Shown: positions 14,779 to 22,027 of the stretch, one piece after another | Layout of the letters: every line of letters begins with the position of its first letter | Position numbering within the stretch: position 1 is the first letter of the stretch | Source of the DNA: Flavobacteriaceae bacterium | GTDB taxonomy: Bacteria > Bacteroidota > Bacteroidia > Flavobacteriales > Flavobacteriaceae | Length of the DNA: 22,027 nucleotides | Direction: 5' to 3' | Assembly: GCA_030618945.1 (NCBI GenBank) | Contig: JAUXCI010000006.1 | Span: 1-22,027 of the forward strand | Translations under genes and position numbers: made by a program | Notes under the pieces: generated by a model | Seen by the model: the letters and a program-made list of their open reading frames with translations, nothing else | What the model was told of the DNA's origin: nothing | Databases searched by the model: none

Positions 14779-14869
14779 TTTACCTATCGTTTAATCTTAA
14801 GTTCGTCATGGAACTATGAACATAGGTAAAAATAATTGTGATACTTAGCATTCTTTAATTATTTTTACC
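14779..14869 (+). promoter_or_regulatory. Leader with two mutually exclusive hairpins upstream of the polysaccharide cluster
   Basis: The segment ATAGGTAAAAATAATT (14822-14837) can pair in two ways: with TTTACCTAT upstream (14779-14787, 9 perfect pairs) or with AATTATTTTTACC downstream (14857-14869, 13 perfect pairs to GGTAAAAATAATT, 19-base loop). The two pairings share bases and cannot form together. A further 7-bp pair CTATGTT/AACATAG (14759-14765, 14819-14825) supports the upstream structure. The arrangement looks like an attenuator or RNA switch 21 nt before the Wzz-like gene; there is no T-run after the second hairpin. The 13-bp palindrome could equally be a protein-binding operator. 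Confidence 0.4.
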
Positions 14870-14890
14870 GTTGAAACTAATTTCCTTTCC

Positions 14891-15955
14891 ATGAATAAAA
14901 ATGAATTAAACCCCAAACCCAAAGGTGATGTGCTCAAAGAAGATGATATAGATATTGGGACGCTCTTCTCATTGATAGGCAAGGGTTTTAACAGTATCTT
15001 CGTCTTTATAATTAGCCTCTTTAAAACCTTATATCATTGGATCATATTGTTGATTTTATTCATAAGAAGCAATTTTCTAAAAATGGCTTTGATAGCTGTA
15101 ATAGGGGGCTTAATGGGTGGCATATATCAATATGCGATCAAAGAAAAACAATATGAATCATCAATGACGGTAGAACCTAATTTTGGTTCTGCCATTCAAC
15201 TGTATAAAAATATAGATTATTATCTGAGTCTTGTGAAACAGGATGATTTTGAGAGGCTGGCTTCGAGTTTAGAAATTAGCGAGGAAGAAGCTAAAAGTAT
15301 TTCCTGGATAGAGGTGGAACCTTATTCAAATGAAAATCAGGTATTGATTTCTTATAAAAATTTCATCAAAGCGCTGGACAGCAATACCATTAAACTGGTT
15401 AATTACCGTAGTTTTTCCAAACAACCCCCTATTGAATCGTTTAAATATCATGTTGTCACGATCGTGTCTAAAGACAAATATATTTTTGAAAAGCTGGAAT
15501 TACCTATCATAAATTCGATCATCGCAAATAGTTATTACGATAAAGTAAAAACAACGGCTCATTCAAATTTGGTCACCTTGAAATCTGCGCTTGAAAACTC
15601 CATGCTCGAACTCGATTCCCTGCGAACCTTATACAAAAAAGTTTTACTTGCCGAAAGCGAAAAAGAAAATGCAGGAACAAATATTTTTATGTCTCAAAAT
15701 AGAAGCCATACAAAAGAAGTCGATATTTTTGACAAATACATGTCGATGAATGAGCAACTCATAGAAGTGAATAGAAAATTAACCGCCGAGAATAAGGTAA
15801 TCAATGTGGTTTCAAGCTTCAATTCGATTGGAATGAAAGTTAAAACCTGGTATAAGAATTATGCACTTCTGGGTTTCCTAGGAGGTTTTCTCTTAATGCT
15901 ACTATTTATTAGCTTTAAGCAATTTGATAAAATGCTCGATAATTATAATAGATAA
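14891..15955 (+). CDS. Wzz-like polysaccharide chain-length determinant (co-polymerase)
   Basis: The 354-residue protein has the layout of a polysaccharide co-polymerase: a cytoplasmic N-terminus, an N-terminal hydrophobic region with a span ending in VIGGLMGGIYQYA (about 64-82), a long extracytoplasmic domain beginning QYESSMTVEPNFGS, a helical or coiled-coil stretch (about 226-262, LKSALENSMLELDSLRTLYKK), and a C-terminal span (about 326-344). The N-terminal hydrophobic part is longer than in E. coli Wzz (an extra span around 34-58). No kinase domain is fused. It is the first gene of the surface polysaccharide cluster and would set chain length together with the polymerase. Sequence similarity to classical Wzz is weak; topology and context carry the call. 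Confidence 0.75.
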   Translation: MNKNELNPKPKGDVLKEDDIDIGTLFSLIGKGFNSIFVFIISLFKTLYHWIILLILFIRSNFLKMALIAVIGGLMGGIYQYAIKEKQYESSMTVEPNFGSAIQLYKNIDYYLSLVKQDDFERLASSLEISEEEAKSISWIEVEPYSNENQVLISYKNFIKALDSNTIKLVNYRSFSKQPPIESFKYHVVTIVSKDKYIFEKLELPIINSIIANSYYDKVKTTAHSNLVTLKSALENSMLELDSLRTLYKKVLLAESEKENAGTNIFMSQNRSHTKEVDIFDKYMSMNEQLIEVNRKLTAENKVINVVSSFNSIGMKVKTWYKNYALLGFLGGFLLMLLFISFKQFDKMLDNYNR

Positions 15956-15973
15956 TGCCTTTAATGATAGCTT

Positions 15974-15999
15974 CTTTCTTTTAAATACCTCGAAGAAAG
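15974..15999. repeat. 7-bp inverted repeat in the gap before the flippase gene
   Basis: CTTTCTT (15974-15980) and AAGAAAG (15993-15999) can pair around a 12-base loop. No T-run follows. It may be a weak processing or pausing hairpin between the Wzz-like and flippase genes. Confidence 0.4.
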
Positions 16000-16019
16000 T
16001 AGAATTTGATCAATATCCT

Positions 16020-16045
16020 AGGAGGTAATGACTCTATTTTTATAG
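16020..16045 (+). promoter_or_regulatory. Shine-Dalgarno-like AGGAGGT with a five-codon minicistron before the flippase
   Basis: AGGAGGT (16020-16026) is a full match to the anti-Shine-Dalgarno sequence, which is unusual in this phylum. It is followed by ATG-ACT-CTA-TTT-TTA-TAG (16028-16045), a reading frame of five codons that ends 5 nt before the GTG start of the flippase gene. The gap from GGAGG to ATG is only 2 nt, which is short for efficient initiation. Reinitiation from the minicistron to the GTG is possible. Confidence 0.4.
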
Positions 16046-16050
16046 TCTAA

Positions 16051-17316
16051 GTGAATCTTATAAGTAAATTAAACCTCAATCCTGACGGAAAAATAATATT
16101 CAAAAATTTTTCTTATCTCTCTTTGCTTCGTGCCTTTAATATACTCAGCCAGTATATTCTTGTATCGTTCCTGGTAAGGACTCTTGGCAGCGAAAAATAT
16201 GGTATTTTAGTATGGGCTTTATCTATCATCCAATATTTGATCATCATTGTCAATTTTGGATTCAATACCTATGCAGCCAAGTATATTCCGGAAAACATTG
16301 GAGATCAAAAAAACTTGAATAGAATATTTTCTGCCATTCTATTCTTTAAATTGTTTCTTTTCTTAATCAGTTCAATACTGTTCATTGTACTTCTCTATAA
16401 TTTTCCCGCTTTTCGAGAAAATTATAAACTACTACTTATCCTGCTGGGTCTTGGGCTTGGGGAAGCTATTTTCCCAATCTGGCTGTTTCAAGGGAAGGAA
16501 AAATTGGAAATTCCAACAAAAATCGTATTTGCATTTAAAGTCATATTGGTTTTAGCTACCCTAAGTTTTATCAGCAATTATATTCACCTGTACAGGTATG
16601 CCTATTTTTTGACCATTTCCCAAATCATGATTGGCTTTCTTGGATTGATCTTTGCCTTTACAAATTTGGATGTTAGATTTGAATCATTCAGTCCTTCTTT
16701 TCTAAAGAAGCTCATTAAAGAAGCCTTTATTTTTTTTATTGGAGGAATATTTGGCAAAAGTTTTAATTTTGCATCTATTCTGCTCATTGGTCTTTATTAT
16801 TCAATGGAAGACGTGGCAAGCTTTGATATTTCAATAAAAATACTCGCAGCTATCCAATTGCCTTTTGAAACCCTCTCTATGGTTATTTTTCCTACTATTG
16901 CCCGTACTAAAAACCTAGCTTTAAATCAAAAATTTATATTTTTTAGTTTCGCTATTTCCTTACTACTCTGGGGCCTTACCTATTGGCAATCTGACTTTCT
17001 TATATCACTTTTAGGAGGAAAAGAGCTTTTGGGCTATGGCTCACTTCTTCAAACCTTAAGTGTTCTAATTCCAATTGTTGTTCTTACCTATCTTTTGGGA
17101 ACAAATACCTTGGTGGCCTTTGGATATCAAAATCAATTTAACTATAGTTTTATCTTTCCCTCAATCATTTATGTTTTGATTCTCTTATATTTATGGAAAA
17201 CCGATTCACTAACTTTTGCATTAATTATTTATTCAAGGATAATGGTAGAATTGCTGATGGTTGTTTACAGGTTATTTATAGCCATAAAATATAGATTGAT
17301 TTTTATTTCCAGATGA
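16051..17316 (+). CDS. Oligosaccharide flippase, Wzx type (PST family)
   Basis: This protein would flip lipid-linked oligosaccharide repeat units across the inner membrane. It has 421 residues and about 12 spans. The opening FKNFSYLSLLRAFNILSQYILVSFLVRTLGSEKYG (from about residue 18) is typical of Wzx proteins of the polysaccharide transport family, as is FPIWLFQGKEKL near 140-150. The frame starts with GTG at 16051; the codon just before is an in-frame TAA, so no earlier start exists. A Shine-Dalgarno-like minicistron precedes it. Its TGA overlaps the ATG of the next gene (ATGA), showing tight coupling. Confidence 0.9.
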   Translation: MNLISKLNLNPDGKIIFKNFSYLSLLRAFNILSQYILVSFLVRTLGSEKYGILVWALSIIQYLIIIVNFGFNTYAAKYIPENIGDQKNLNRIFSAILFFKLFLFLISSILFIVLLYNFPAFRENYKLLLILLGLGLGEAIFPIWLFQGKEKLEIPTKIVFAFKVILVLATLSFISNYIHLYRYAYFLTISQIMIGFLGLIFAFTNLDVRFESFSPSFLKKLIKEAFIFFIGGIFGKSFNFASILLIGLYYSMEDVASFDISIKILAAIQLPFETLSMVIFPTIARTKNLALNQKFIFFSFAISLLLWGLTYWQSDFLISLLGGKELLGYGSLLQTLSVLIPIVVLTYLLGTNTLVAFGYQNQFNYSFIFPSIIYVLILLYLWKTDSLTFALIIYSRIMVELLMVVYRLFIAIKYRLIFISR

Positions 17317-18539
17317 AAAAATTAAAAACTAAATACAAAGCATCTGACATCGTTATTGGAGGTCTGTTTTTGACACTTCCATTTTTGTCCTTGCCTTTAG
17401 TTTTATTTCAATTCTTTAAAACAAGAAGAAAGTTTTATTCCGTATTAATATCGGTATTTTTTGCCTTAATGGCTTCCTTGCTCGCACCTACAGGTGATTT
17501 ATACAGAATTTATATTATCTATTTCGATTTTCAGCAAATGAACTTTGATGGGTTTTTAAGTTTTTTAAGTGTTAAACCTGATTTTTTATTTTATTTATTG
17601 CTTTATATCTTTTCCCAAACTGGCTTATCTGTGAGGATCATAATTTTTATTTTGATCTTTTCCTTCTTTCAGCTGTCCTTTAACCTCTTGTTGAGGCAAA
17701 AAAAACAAGTTAGCATTTTTGTGGCCCTGCTGTTTATACTTCAATTCGATTTTTTATTGCAAGGTTTGTTTTTACGATTCCCCATGTCAATGCTCATCGT
17801 TATATATGCTTTTTTAAATAAAATCGAAAATAAAAAGCCCGTATTTATACTATTGGTCTTGGCTTCAATGATCCATTTCGCTGCACTGATAACTATACCT
17901 CTTTACTTCTTATCAAGGGTCAAATTCAAAAAATTGAATCTTTTCTTGTTAATCTCTCTTTTTATCATGCCTTTCGGAAGTATGATTTTAATTTTCATGA
18001 CAAACCACTTGTTACACTACTTTCCTGATACGCCTTTAAAAATAAAAATAGATAACTATTTTTTGGGATATTGGGCTCTGGAGTTTTTTGAGGACAGAAC
18101 CTGGAAAGCCTTGCTTCAGTTCTATTTTGAACGCATTTTTTATATCTTGATCTTAAGCTATTTTATACTTACCAAGGATGCTAACAAATACAGAAAATAC
18201 GTCATTCCTTTTCTTATTTTGATCAATGTTTTATTTACGTTTCCAAATTTGTTTAGCCGATACTCAGTACTGGCAATTTTCTTTGGCTTGTATTGCATCG
18301 TTCAAGAAAGAAGAACTACTCAAATATCTCATTTTATTAAAGTTGGTCTGGCTGTAATTATTCCCATCGTCTTTATGATTCGAATCGTTGCACAACAAAA
18401 AAACATCAGGGTTGGATTCATTCCAAACATTGTTTACAGTAATTTTATAAGCCTTTCTCTCAAAACTTATGACAAGGCCTGGATCATAAAAAATATTGAC
18501 AAAGAAACGGCAAGACCAAAAGCAATTAAGTCACTATGA
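17313..18539 (+). CDS. EpsG-like / Wzy-type polysaccharide polymerase
   Basis: A 408-residue membrane protein with about ten spans. The segment APTGDLYRIYIIYFDFQ (58-74) followed by KPDFLFYLLLYIFSQTGLS (88-106) follows the EpsG family pattern (D--R-Y--Y ... P-F--L--------L). Such proteins are taken as polymerases that join repeat units of exopolysaccharides. Identification is from pattern and context; membrane polymerases diverge quickly. It is linked by 4-nt ATGA overlaps to both the flippase upstream and the O-antigen ligase-like gene downstream, so the three are translated as a unit. Confidence 0.7.
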   Translation: MKKLKTKYKASDIVIGGLFLTLPFLSLPLVLFQFFKTRRKFYSVLISVFFALMASLLAPTGDLYRIYIIYFDFQQMNFDGFLSFLSVKPDFLFYLLLYIFSQTGLSVRIIIFILIFSFFQLSFNLLLRQKKQVSIFVALLFILQFDFLLQGLFLRFPMSMLIVIYAFLNKIENKKPVFILLVLASMIHFAALITIPLYFLSRVKFKKLNLFLLISLFIMPFGSMILIFMTNHLLHYFPDTPLKIKIDNYFLGYWALEFFEDRTWKALLQFYFERIFYILILSYFILTKDANKYRKYVIPFLILINVLFTFPNLFSRYSVLAIFFGLYCIVQERRTTQISHFIKVGLAVIIPIVFMIRIVAQQKNIRVGFIPNIVYSNFISLSLKTYDKAWIIKNIDKETARPKAIKSL

Positions 18540-19765
18540 AGCTTGAAAAGATTTTCAATTTTTTATTTGTTTTGCTTGTTCCGAGCATCATTGTTTCTTT
18601 TGCTGCCAACGCTATACTATTGATAATTTTATCAATCATCTCCATTTATCAACTAAAGGGTAACTATACAAAAGGTTTTTTTACGAAATACTGCTTATTT
18701 CTTGCGTTTTTTGTCTCAGTTATTATCGGTCTATTTATCGATTTAGTCCTTAATAATGAATTTGACATCAGTCAAGTCACAAAACGGGCTGCATTTATTC
18801 TTATGCCATTTATCATTTATTATGCTAAGAAGCACATTCAAATTTTGTCTTTGAAGATATATGTATATTTTCTTAGTAGCCTGTCATTTATGCTTATCCT
18901 GCTTGGCTTTATCAGATCGGTTTTAAATAGAGATAAAATCCTCTATGGAAATTGGGATAGTAAAACCACCGAAGCTTTTTATGAACAAGATGTGTTTATA
19001 AACTGGGGAGAACTCAGCTATAAAAAAATATTCTTTATCTTAGACATGCATCCTTCCTATTACGCCTTGTTTTCATGTATAGCCATTATTATCCTGCTAT
19101 TCACAGGACTTATTGACCTTAAAAAAAAATGGAAACGGGCCTTGTTAATCTTACATGTATTGATGATCGTCTTAGTTAGTTCTAAAACTGGCCTGATCTC
19201 TTTATTTCTCATTTTGACCGTGGCATTTTTCTCTGCCAAACAAATAAAGCAAAAGTTTATTGCAACCTCCGTCATAGCGGGTTTAATCGTCATTGTGATG
19301 AGTATTCCTTCTACTCAACTTCGCATTAAAAAGAGCTTTGATTCCATGTCGCTGAATAGTACAGAATTAAAAACAACTAAAACTGACGATAGAATAACCC
19401 TATGGAAATCACTGGGAAATTTTAGTGCTAAGGAGCTGATTCTAGGCCATGGTTATCATTCTTCGGTTAGCAAAATCTATTCGCATACGGGAATTGATAA
19501 AAACTTGCATAATCAATTTTTGCAAATTTTAGTGGGTTCAGGTATTATAGGATTCTCATTACTTATCATCTTTCTTGTAGCACCGTTGCGATACGATCAA
19601 AGTTTATTTACAAAAGTGTTTTTTGGCCTTATCGTTCTTAACCTGCTATTTGAAAATATGCTCGACAGGATTTGGGGAATTATTTTTATTTCATTTTTTT
19701 ATGCGCTGTTCATTTTTGGAGAAATAAATTTTTCGTTGAATAAGACCAAGGAGACCATAGATTGA
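18536..19765 (+). CDS. O-antigen ligase / Wzy_C-family polymerase
   Basis: A 409-residue membrane protein with about ten to twelve spans. It shows the pattern of the WaaL/Wzy_C family: HPSYYALF (172-179), SSKTG (215-219), a long extracytoplasmic loop with DDRITLW (284-290) and GHGYHSS (304-310), then LHNQFLQILVGSGIIG (324-339), whose His325 corresponds to the conserved His of O-antigen ligases. The family includes both ligases that attach polysaccharide to lipid A-core and true polymerases, and sequence alone does not separate them. Since an EpsG-like polymerase precedes it with a 4-nt overlap, either a ligase role or a second polymerase is possible. A 99-nt gap to the next gene holds a small TCGG/CCGA hairpin just before the next ATG. 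Confidence 0.82.
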   Translation: MKLEKIFNFLFVLLVPSIIVSFAANAILLIILSIISIYQLKGNYTKGFFTKYCLFLAFFVSVIIGLFIDLVLNNEFDISQVTKRAAFILMPFIIYYAKKHIQILSLKIYVYFLSSLSFMLILLGFIRSVLNRDKILYGNWDSKTTEAFYEQDVFINWGELSYKKIFFILDMHPSYYALFSCIAIIILLFTGLIDLKKKWKRALLILHVLMIVLVSSKTGLISLFLILTVAFFSAKQIKQKFIATSVIAGLIVIVMSIPSTQLRIKKSFDSMSLNSTELKTTKTDDRITLWKSLGNFSAKELILGHGYHSSVSKIYSHTGIDKNLHNQFLQILVGSGIIGFSLLIIFLVAPLRYDQSLFTKVFFGLIVLNLLFENMLDRIWGIIFISFFYALFIFGEINFSLNKTKETID

Positions 19766-19864
19766 TCTTTTTTTGTATACCCTTTAGAAGATGTCGGGTG
19801 TAAAAAACCCTTACATTTACAGGCTTAAATAAATTGTTGTTCGTTTCGGAAAACCGATAATTTA

Positions 19865-20974
19865 ATGAAAAGAATAAAAATATTATATCTTGTTTCCACC
19901 CTAAAAAAATGTGGACCTATTAATATCCTATATGGAATTATAAAAGGCCTGGATAAGAACAGATTTGATATTTTCATTATTTGCTTGTCTAAAGAAGGAA
20001 AAAACTCAATGACAGATCATTTCCTTGAGATGAATATCCAAATAATTAGCTTGAACAATGACAGAGTAACAGGAATTATTAAAAATAAAATAGCCGTACA
20101 ATCTTTTATAGATGCACATAAGATAGATGTATCGCATTCTCATGGTTTAAGAGCAGACAGCATCAATTCAAGACTAAAGCGTGTCATTTCTATTAATACC
20201 ATCCATAATTTTCCAGGAGAAGCCTATATATTTCGCTATGGAAAGATCTTAGGCCGACTAATGGAAATTGCACATAAAAAAGCCATCACTCAAATAACAT
20301 ACCCAATTGCGTGCTCAAAAACTGTTAGAGACAAATTCCTTTTGAATTATGGTATTACAACCTGCGTTGTTCAAAATGGAATAGATAGAAAAGAATTCTA
20401 TCCAGCTAAAGGCCAAAATGATCAAATGAAAGAGGATTTAAAACTTCCTTCTGATAAAAATGTATTTATCGTGAGTGGGGCGCTAACAGAACTTAAAAAC
20501 CCTAAGCATATAATCAACGCCTTTAATCAACTTCAAGATACAAACTCGCTTTTATTGTTTATTGGTGATGGTAAATTACTTACGACTCTTTCACAATCAA
20601 ATAAAAATAAGCACATTATTTTCAAAGGAAAAGTGGATCAAGTACATGATTACTTAAAAGCAAGTAGCTACTACATTTCAGCATCATTTACTGAAGGCCT
20701 TCCAAGCTCTGTTCTTGAAGCAATGAGTACTGGGCTCCCATGCTTATTATCAAATATTCCATCTCATATGGAAATTGTTGGAAAAACATATAATTACCTT
20801 TTTAATCCCAAAGATTCGGAGGAACTCATGGAGAAAATTAAGTTGATATTAAAAAATGATACTAAAGAGACTAGTCAATATCTTGAGCGTAAAATTGCTA
20901 AAATATTTAATGCTGATATCATGTCAAAACAATACCAGACGGTATATCTTGATCAAATCAAAAGAGCGATATAA
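19865..20974 (+). CDS. Glycosyltransferase family 4 (GT-B fold)
   Basis: A 369-residue, probably peripheral-membrane enzyme that adds a sugar to the growing lipid-linked oligosaccharide. The N-terminal Rossmann-like half begins IKILYLVSTLKKCGPINIL, with a GPxN loop typical of GT4 enzymes; the C-terminal half has FIVSGALTELKNPKHIINAF (200-220) and LFIGDGKL. The nucleotide-sugar binding EX7E motif is present with Glu277 and Glu285 in EGLPSSVLEAMSTGLP. The donor sugar and acceptor cannot be predicted. The preceding 99 nt contain TACATTTA near 19812, one base from a -7 box, so an internal promoter is possible. Confidence 0.9.
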   Translation: MKRIKILYLVSTLKKCGPINILYGIIKGLDKNRFDIFIICLSKEGKNSMTDHFLEMNIQIISLNNDRVTGIIKNKIAVQSFIDAHKIDVSHSHGLRADSINSRLKRVISINTIHNFPGEAYIFRYGKILGRLMEIAHKKAITQITYPIACSKTVRDKFLLNYGITTCVVQNGIDRKEFYPAKGQNDQMKEDLKLPSDKNVFIVSGALTELKNPKHIINAFNQLQDTNSLLLFIGDGKLLTTLSQSNKNKHIIFKGKVDQVHDYLKASSYYISASFTEGLPSSVLEAMSTGLPCLLSNIPSHMEIVGKTYNYLFNPKDSEELMEKIKLILKNDTKETSQYLERKIAKIFNADIMSKQYQTVYLDQIKRAI

Positions 20975-20977
20975 AAG

Positions 20978-21790
20978 ATGATCATAGTATCCATAATCAT
21001 GTCGGCATATAATAGCGAAAAATTTCTTTCATTGGCTTTAGACAGTTTAATTCAACAATCTTTCACCAATTTTGAATTGATCATTTTTGATGACGGATCT
21101 AATGACAACACAAGAAATATCATTAATGAATATACGGGAAAAGACAAGCGAATTATTCCGGTCTTCAACAATGAAAACCGAGGGCTTACTGCAAACCTGA
21201 ATCGTGGAATAAAATTATCTAAGGGAACTTATATAGCCCGAATGGATGCCGATGACATATCCTTTTCTGATAGGTTTGAAAAACAGGTTCGTTTTCTTGA
21301 CAATCATCCCAATATTGATTTGTTAGGTACAGGTTCAATTGACATCGATGAATTCGGAAATGAAATTCATTTGAGAATCGTCCCGGAAAAACATAAGGAA
21401 ATAATCAATCTTCTTCCCAGGGCAAACCCAATTACACATTCGAGTGTAATGTTTCGAAAAATGAGTTTTGAAAAAATTAACTTTTACAACGAATCCTACA
21501 GAACCACGCAAGACTATGAAATGTGGTTTAGAGCGGCTGGAGTTGGATTAAAATTTCATAATCTAAATGAAGTTTTGTTGAAATACCGCATGGATGCAAA
21601 TTATGTTTCAAGAAAATCATTTAGGTACCGTCTTTATGATTGTAAATTACGACTGTTTAGTTTTAAGTATATTAAACTTCCCTATTACAAATACTACTAT
21701 GCCTTTATTCCTGTTATTTTAGGATTAATTCCTAAAAAGCTATACCCTTCAATCAAAAAAATGGACCCAAGGATGAAGCCTTTGGATTGA
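20978..21790 (+). CDS. Glycosyltransferase family 2 (GT-A fold)
   Basis: A 270-residue inverting glycosyltransferase. The N-terminal VSIIMSAYNSEKFLSLALDSLIQQ is the hallmark of GT2. It carries DDGS (38-41) for nucleotide binding, the metal-binding DAD (90-92) in ARMDADDIS, and QDYEMW near 178-183 with Asp179 in the place of the catalytic base (ED/QD motif). The C-terminus lacks membrane spans, so it is cytoplasmic or peripheral. Only 3 nt separate it from the GT4 gene. Sugar specificity is unknown. Confidence 0.92.
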   Translation: MIIVSIIMSAYNSEKFLSLALDSLIQQSFTNFELIIFDDGSNDNTRNIINEYTGKDKRIIPVFNNENRGLTANLNRGIKLSKGTYIARMDADDISFSDRFEKQVRFLDNHPNIDLLGTGSIDIDEFGNEIHLRIVPEKHKEIINLLPRANPITHSSVMFRKMSFEKINFYNESYRTTQDYEMWFRAAGVGLKFHNLNEVLLKYRMDANYVSRKSFRYRLYDCKLRLFSFKYIKLPYYKYYYAFIPVILGLIPKKLYPSIKKMDPRMKPLD

Positions 21791-21836
21791 ATAAAGAATA
21801 AATTAAGGTTATATTTACAAAAAAAATACAACTGTA

Positions 21837-22027
21837 TTGAATTCTTTAAGTCAAGTACAAAATCAATTATCTGGATCTAAATTAGCGCTTGATTTCGGAG
21901 TGTGGCATAGAAAGATTTTACTTGTATTGATTGACATTTGTCTTCTTGTTTTTTTTATTTTTTACTATCATCAACTTCAAAATTCGAGCCTTAGCCTATT
22001 AAATTTTTTCCAAGTCCACGCCATAAG
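21837..22027 (+). CDS. Membrane protein, N-terminal part only; possibly a polysaccharide epimerase/dehydratase or sugar transferase
   Basis: An open frame with no stop runs from a TTG at 21837 to the right edge (63 codons). The frame is closed by a TAA about 30 nt earlier and has no ATG, so TTG is the best start, though an ATT a few codons upstream is possible. After a polar N-terminus of about 25 residues a single membrane span follows (RKILLVLIDICLLVFFIFYY, about residues 25-44). This resembles the first span of membrane-bound CapD-type nucleotide-sugar dehydratases or of sugar-phosphate transferases in such clusters. The visible part is too short to decide. Confidence 0.5.
   Translation, partial: MNSLSQVQNQLSGSKLALDFGVWHRKILLVLIDICLLVFFIFYYHQLQNSSLSLLNFFQVHAI

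Noticed and set aside
14805..14826. AGTTC/GAACT small hairpin near 14810
   Set aside because: Only five pairs with a six-base loop; too weak alone, and it overlaps the stronger competing stems described for the leader.

Overview
The window looks like chromosomal DNA from a member of the Bacteroidetes, most likely the family Flavobacteriaceae. The sequence is AT-rich. It carries an exosortase of the flavobacterial XrtF type with its usual partner gene, and a prolyl-tRNA synthetase of the archaeal/eukaryotic-like class that is common in this phylum. Several intergenic regions contain Bacteroidetes-type promoter elements: TAnnTTTG as the -7 box, in two cases preceded by TTG at exactly 19 nt. No ribosomal RNA, CRISPR array, transposase or phage gene was seen.

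Layout. (1) 1-1139: on the minus strand, xrtF and the exosortase F-associated gene (cut by the window edge); diverging from them, a GAF-domain gene reduced to its N-terminal 40 codons. (2) 1104-2309: a minus-strand MFS transporter whose stop codon lies exactly where the GAF homology ends. It looks like an insertion or replacement between the xrtF/GAF block and purH. (3) 2503-9725: purH, then the elongasome operon mreB-mreC-mreD-mrdA(PBP2)-rodA, tightly packed with overlaps. (4) 9726-10438: a convergent intergenic region with two different tandem repeats and a rho-independent terminator, then rpsT and tRNA-Glu(TTC) on the minus strand behind their own promoter. (5) 10439-11914: proS on the minus strand with a clear promoter. 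(6) 12020-14743: a Gly/Tyr-rich, Ser/Arg-rich lipoprotein gene followed closely by an OmpP1/FadL-type outer-membrane transporter gene. (7) 14891-22027: the start of an exopolysaccharide or O-antigen cluster: Wzz-like chain-length protein, Wzx flippase, EpsG/Wzy-like polymerase, O-antigen ligase/polymerase, GT4 and GT2 glycosyltransferases, and a membrane protein running off the right edge.

How the genes fit together. Most of the window serves the cell envelope. MreBCD, PBP2 and RodA form the machinery for lateral wall synthesis. The last 7 kb encode a Wzx/Wzy-type pathway for assembling a surface polysaccharide on a lipid carrier. XrtF is predicted to process or anchor exported proteins, but its substrates are not known from this window. 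The lipoprotein and FadL-type barrel are outer-membrane components. proS, tRNA-Glu, rpsT and purH are housekeeping genes.

No single gene set here is clearly a new system. The most promising undescribed elements are non-coding or poorly classified: an RNA leader with two competing hairpins ahead of the polysaccharide cluster, a Shine-Dalgarno-like minicistron before the flippase, an 11-bp hairpin abutting the mreB promoter, and the low-complexity lipoprotein. All gene assignments come from reading motifs by eye; no database search was run.
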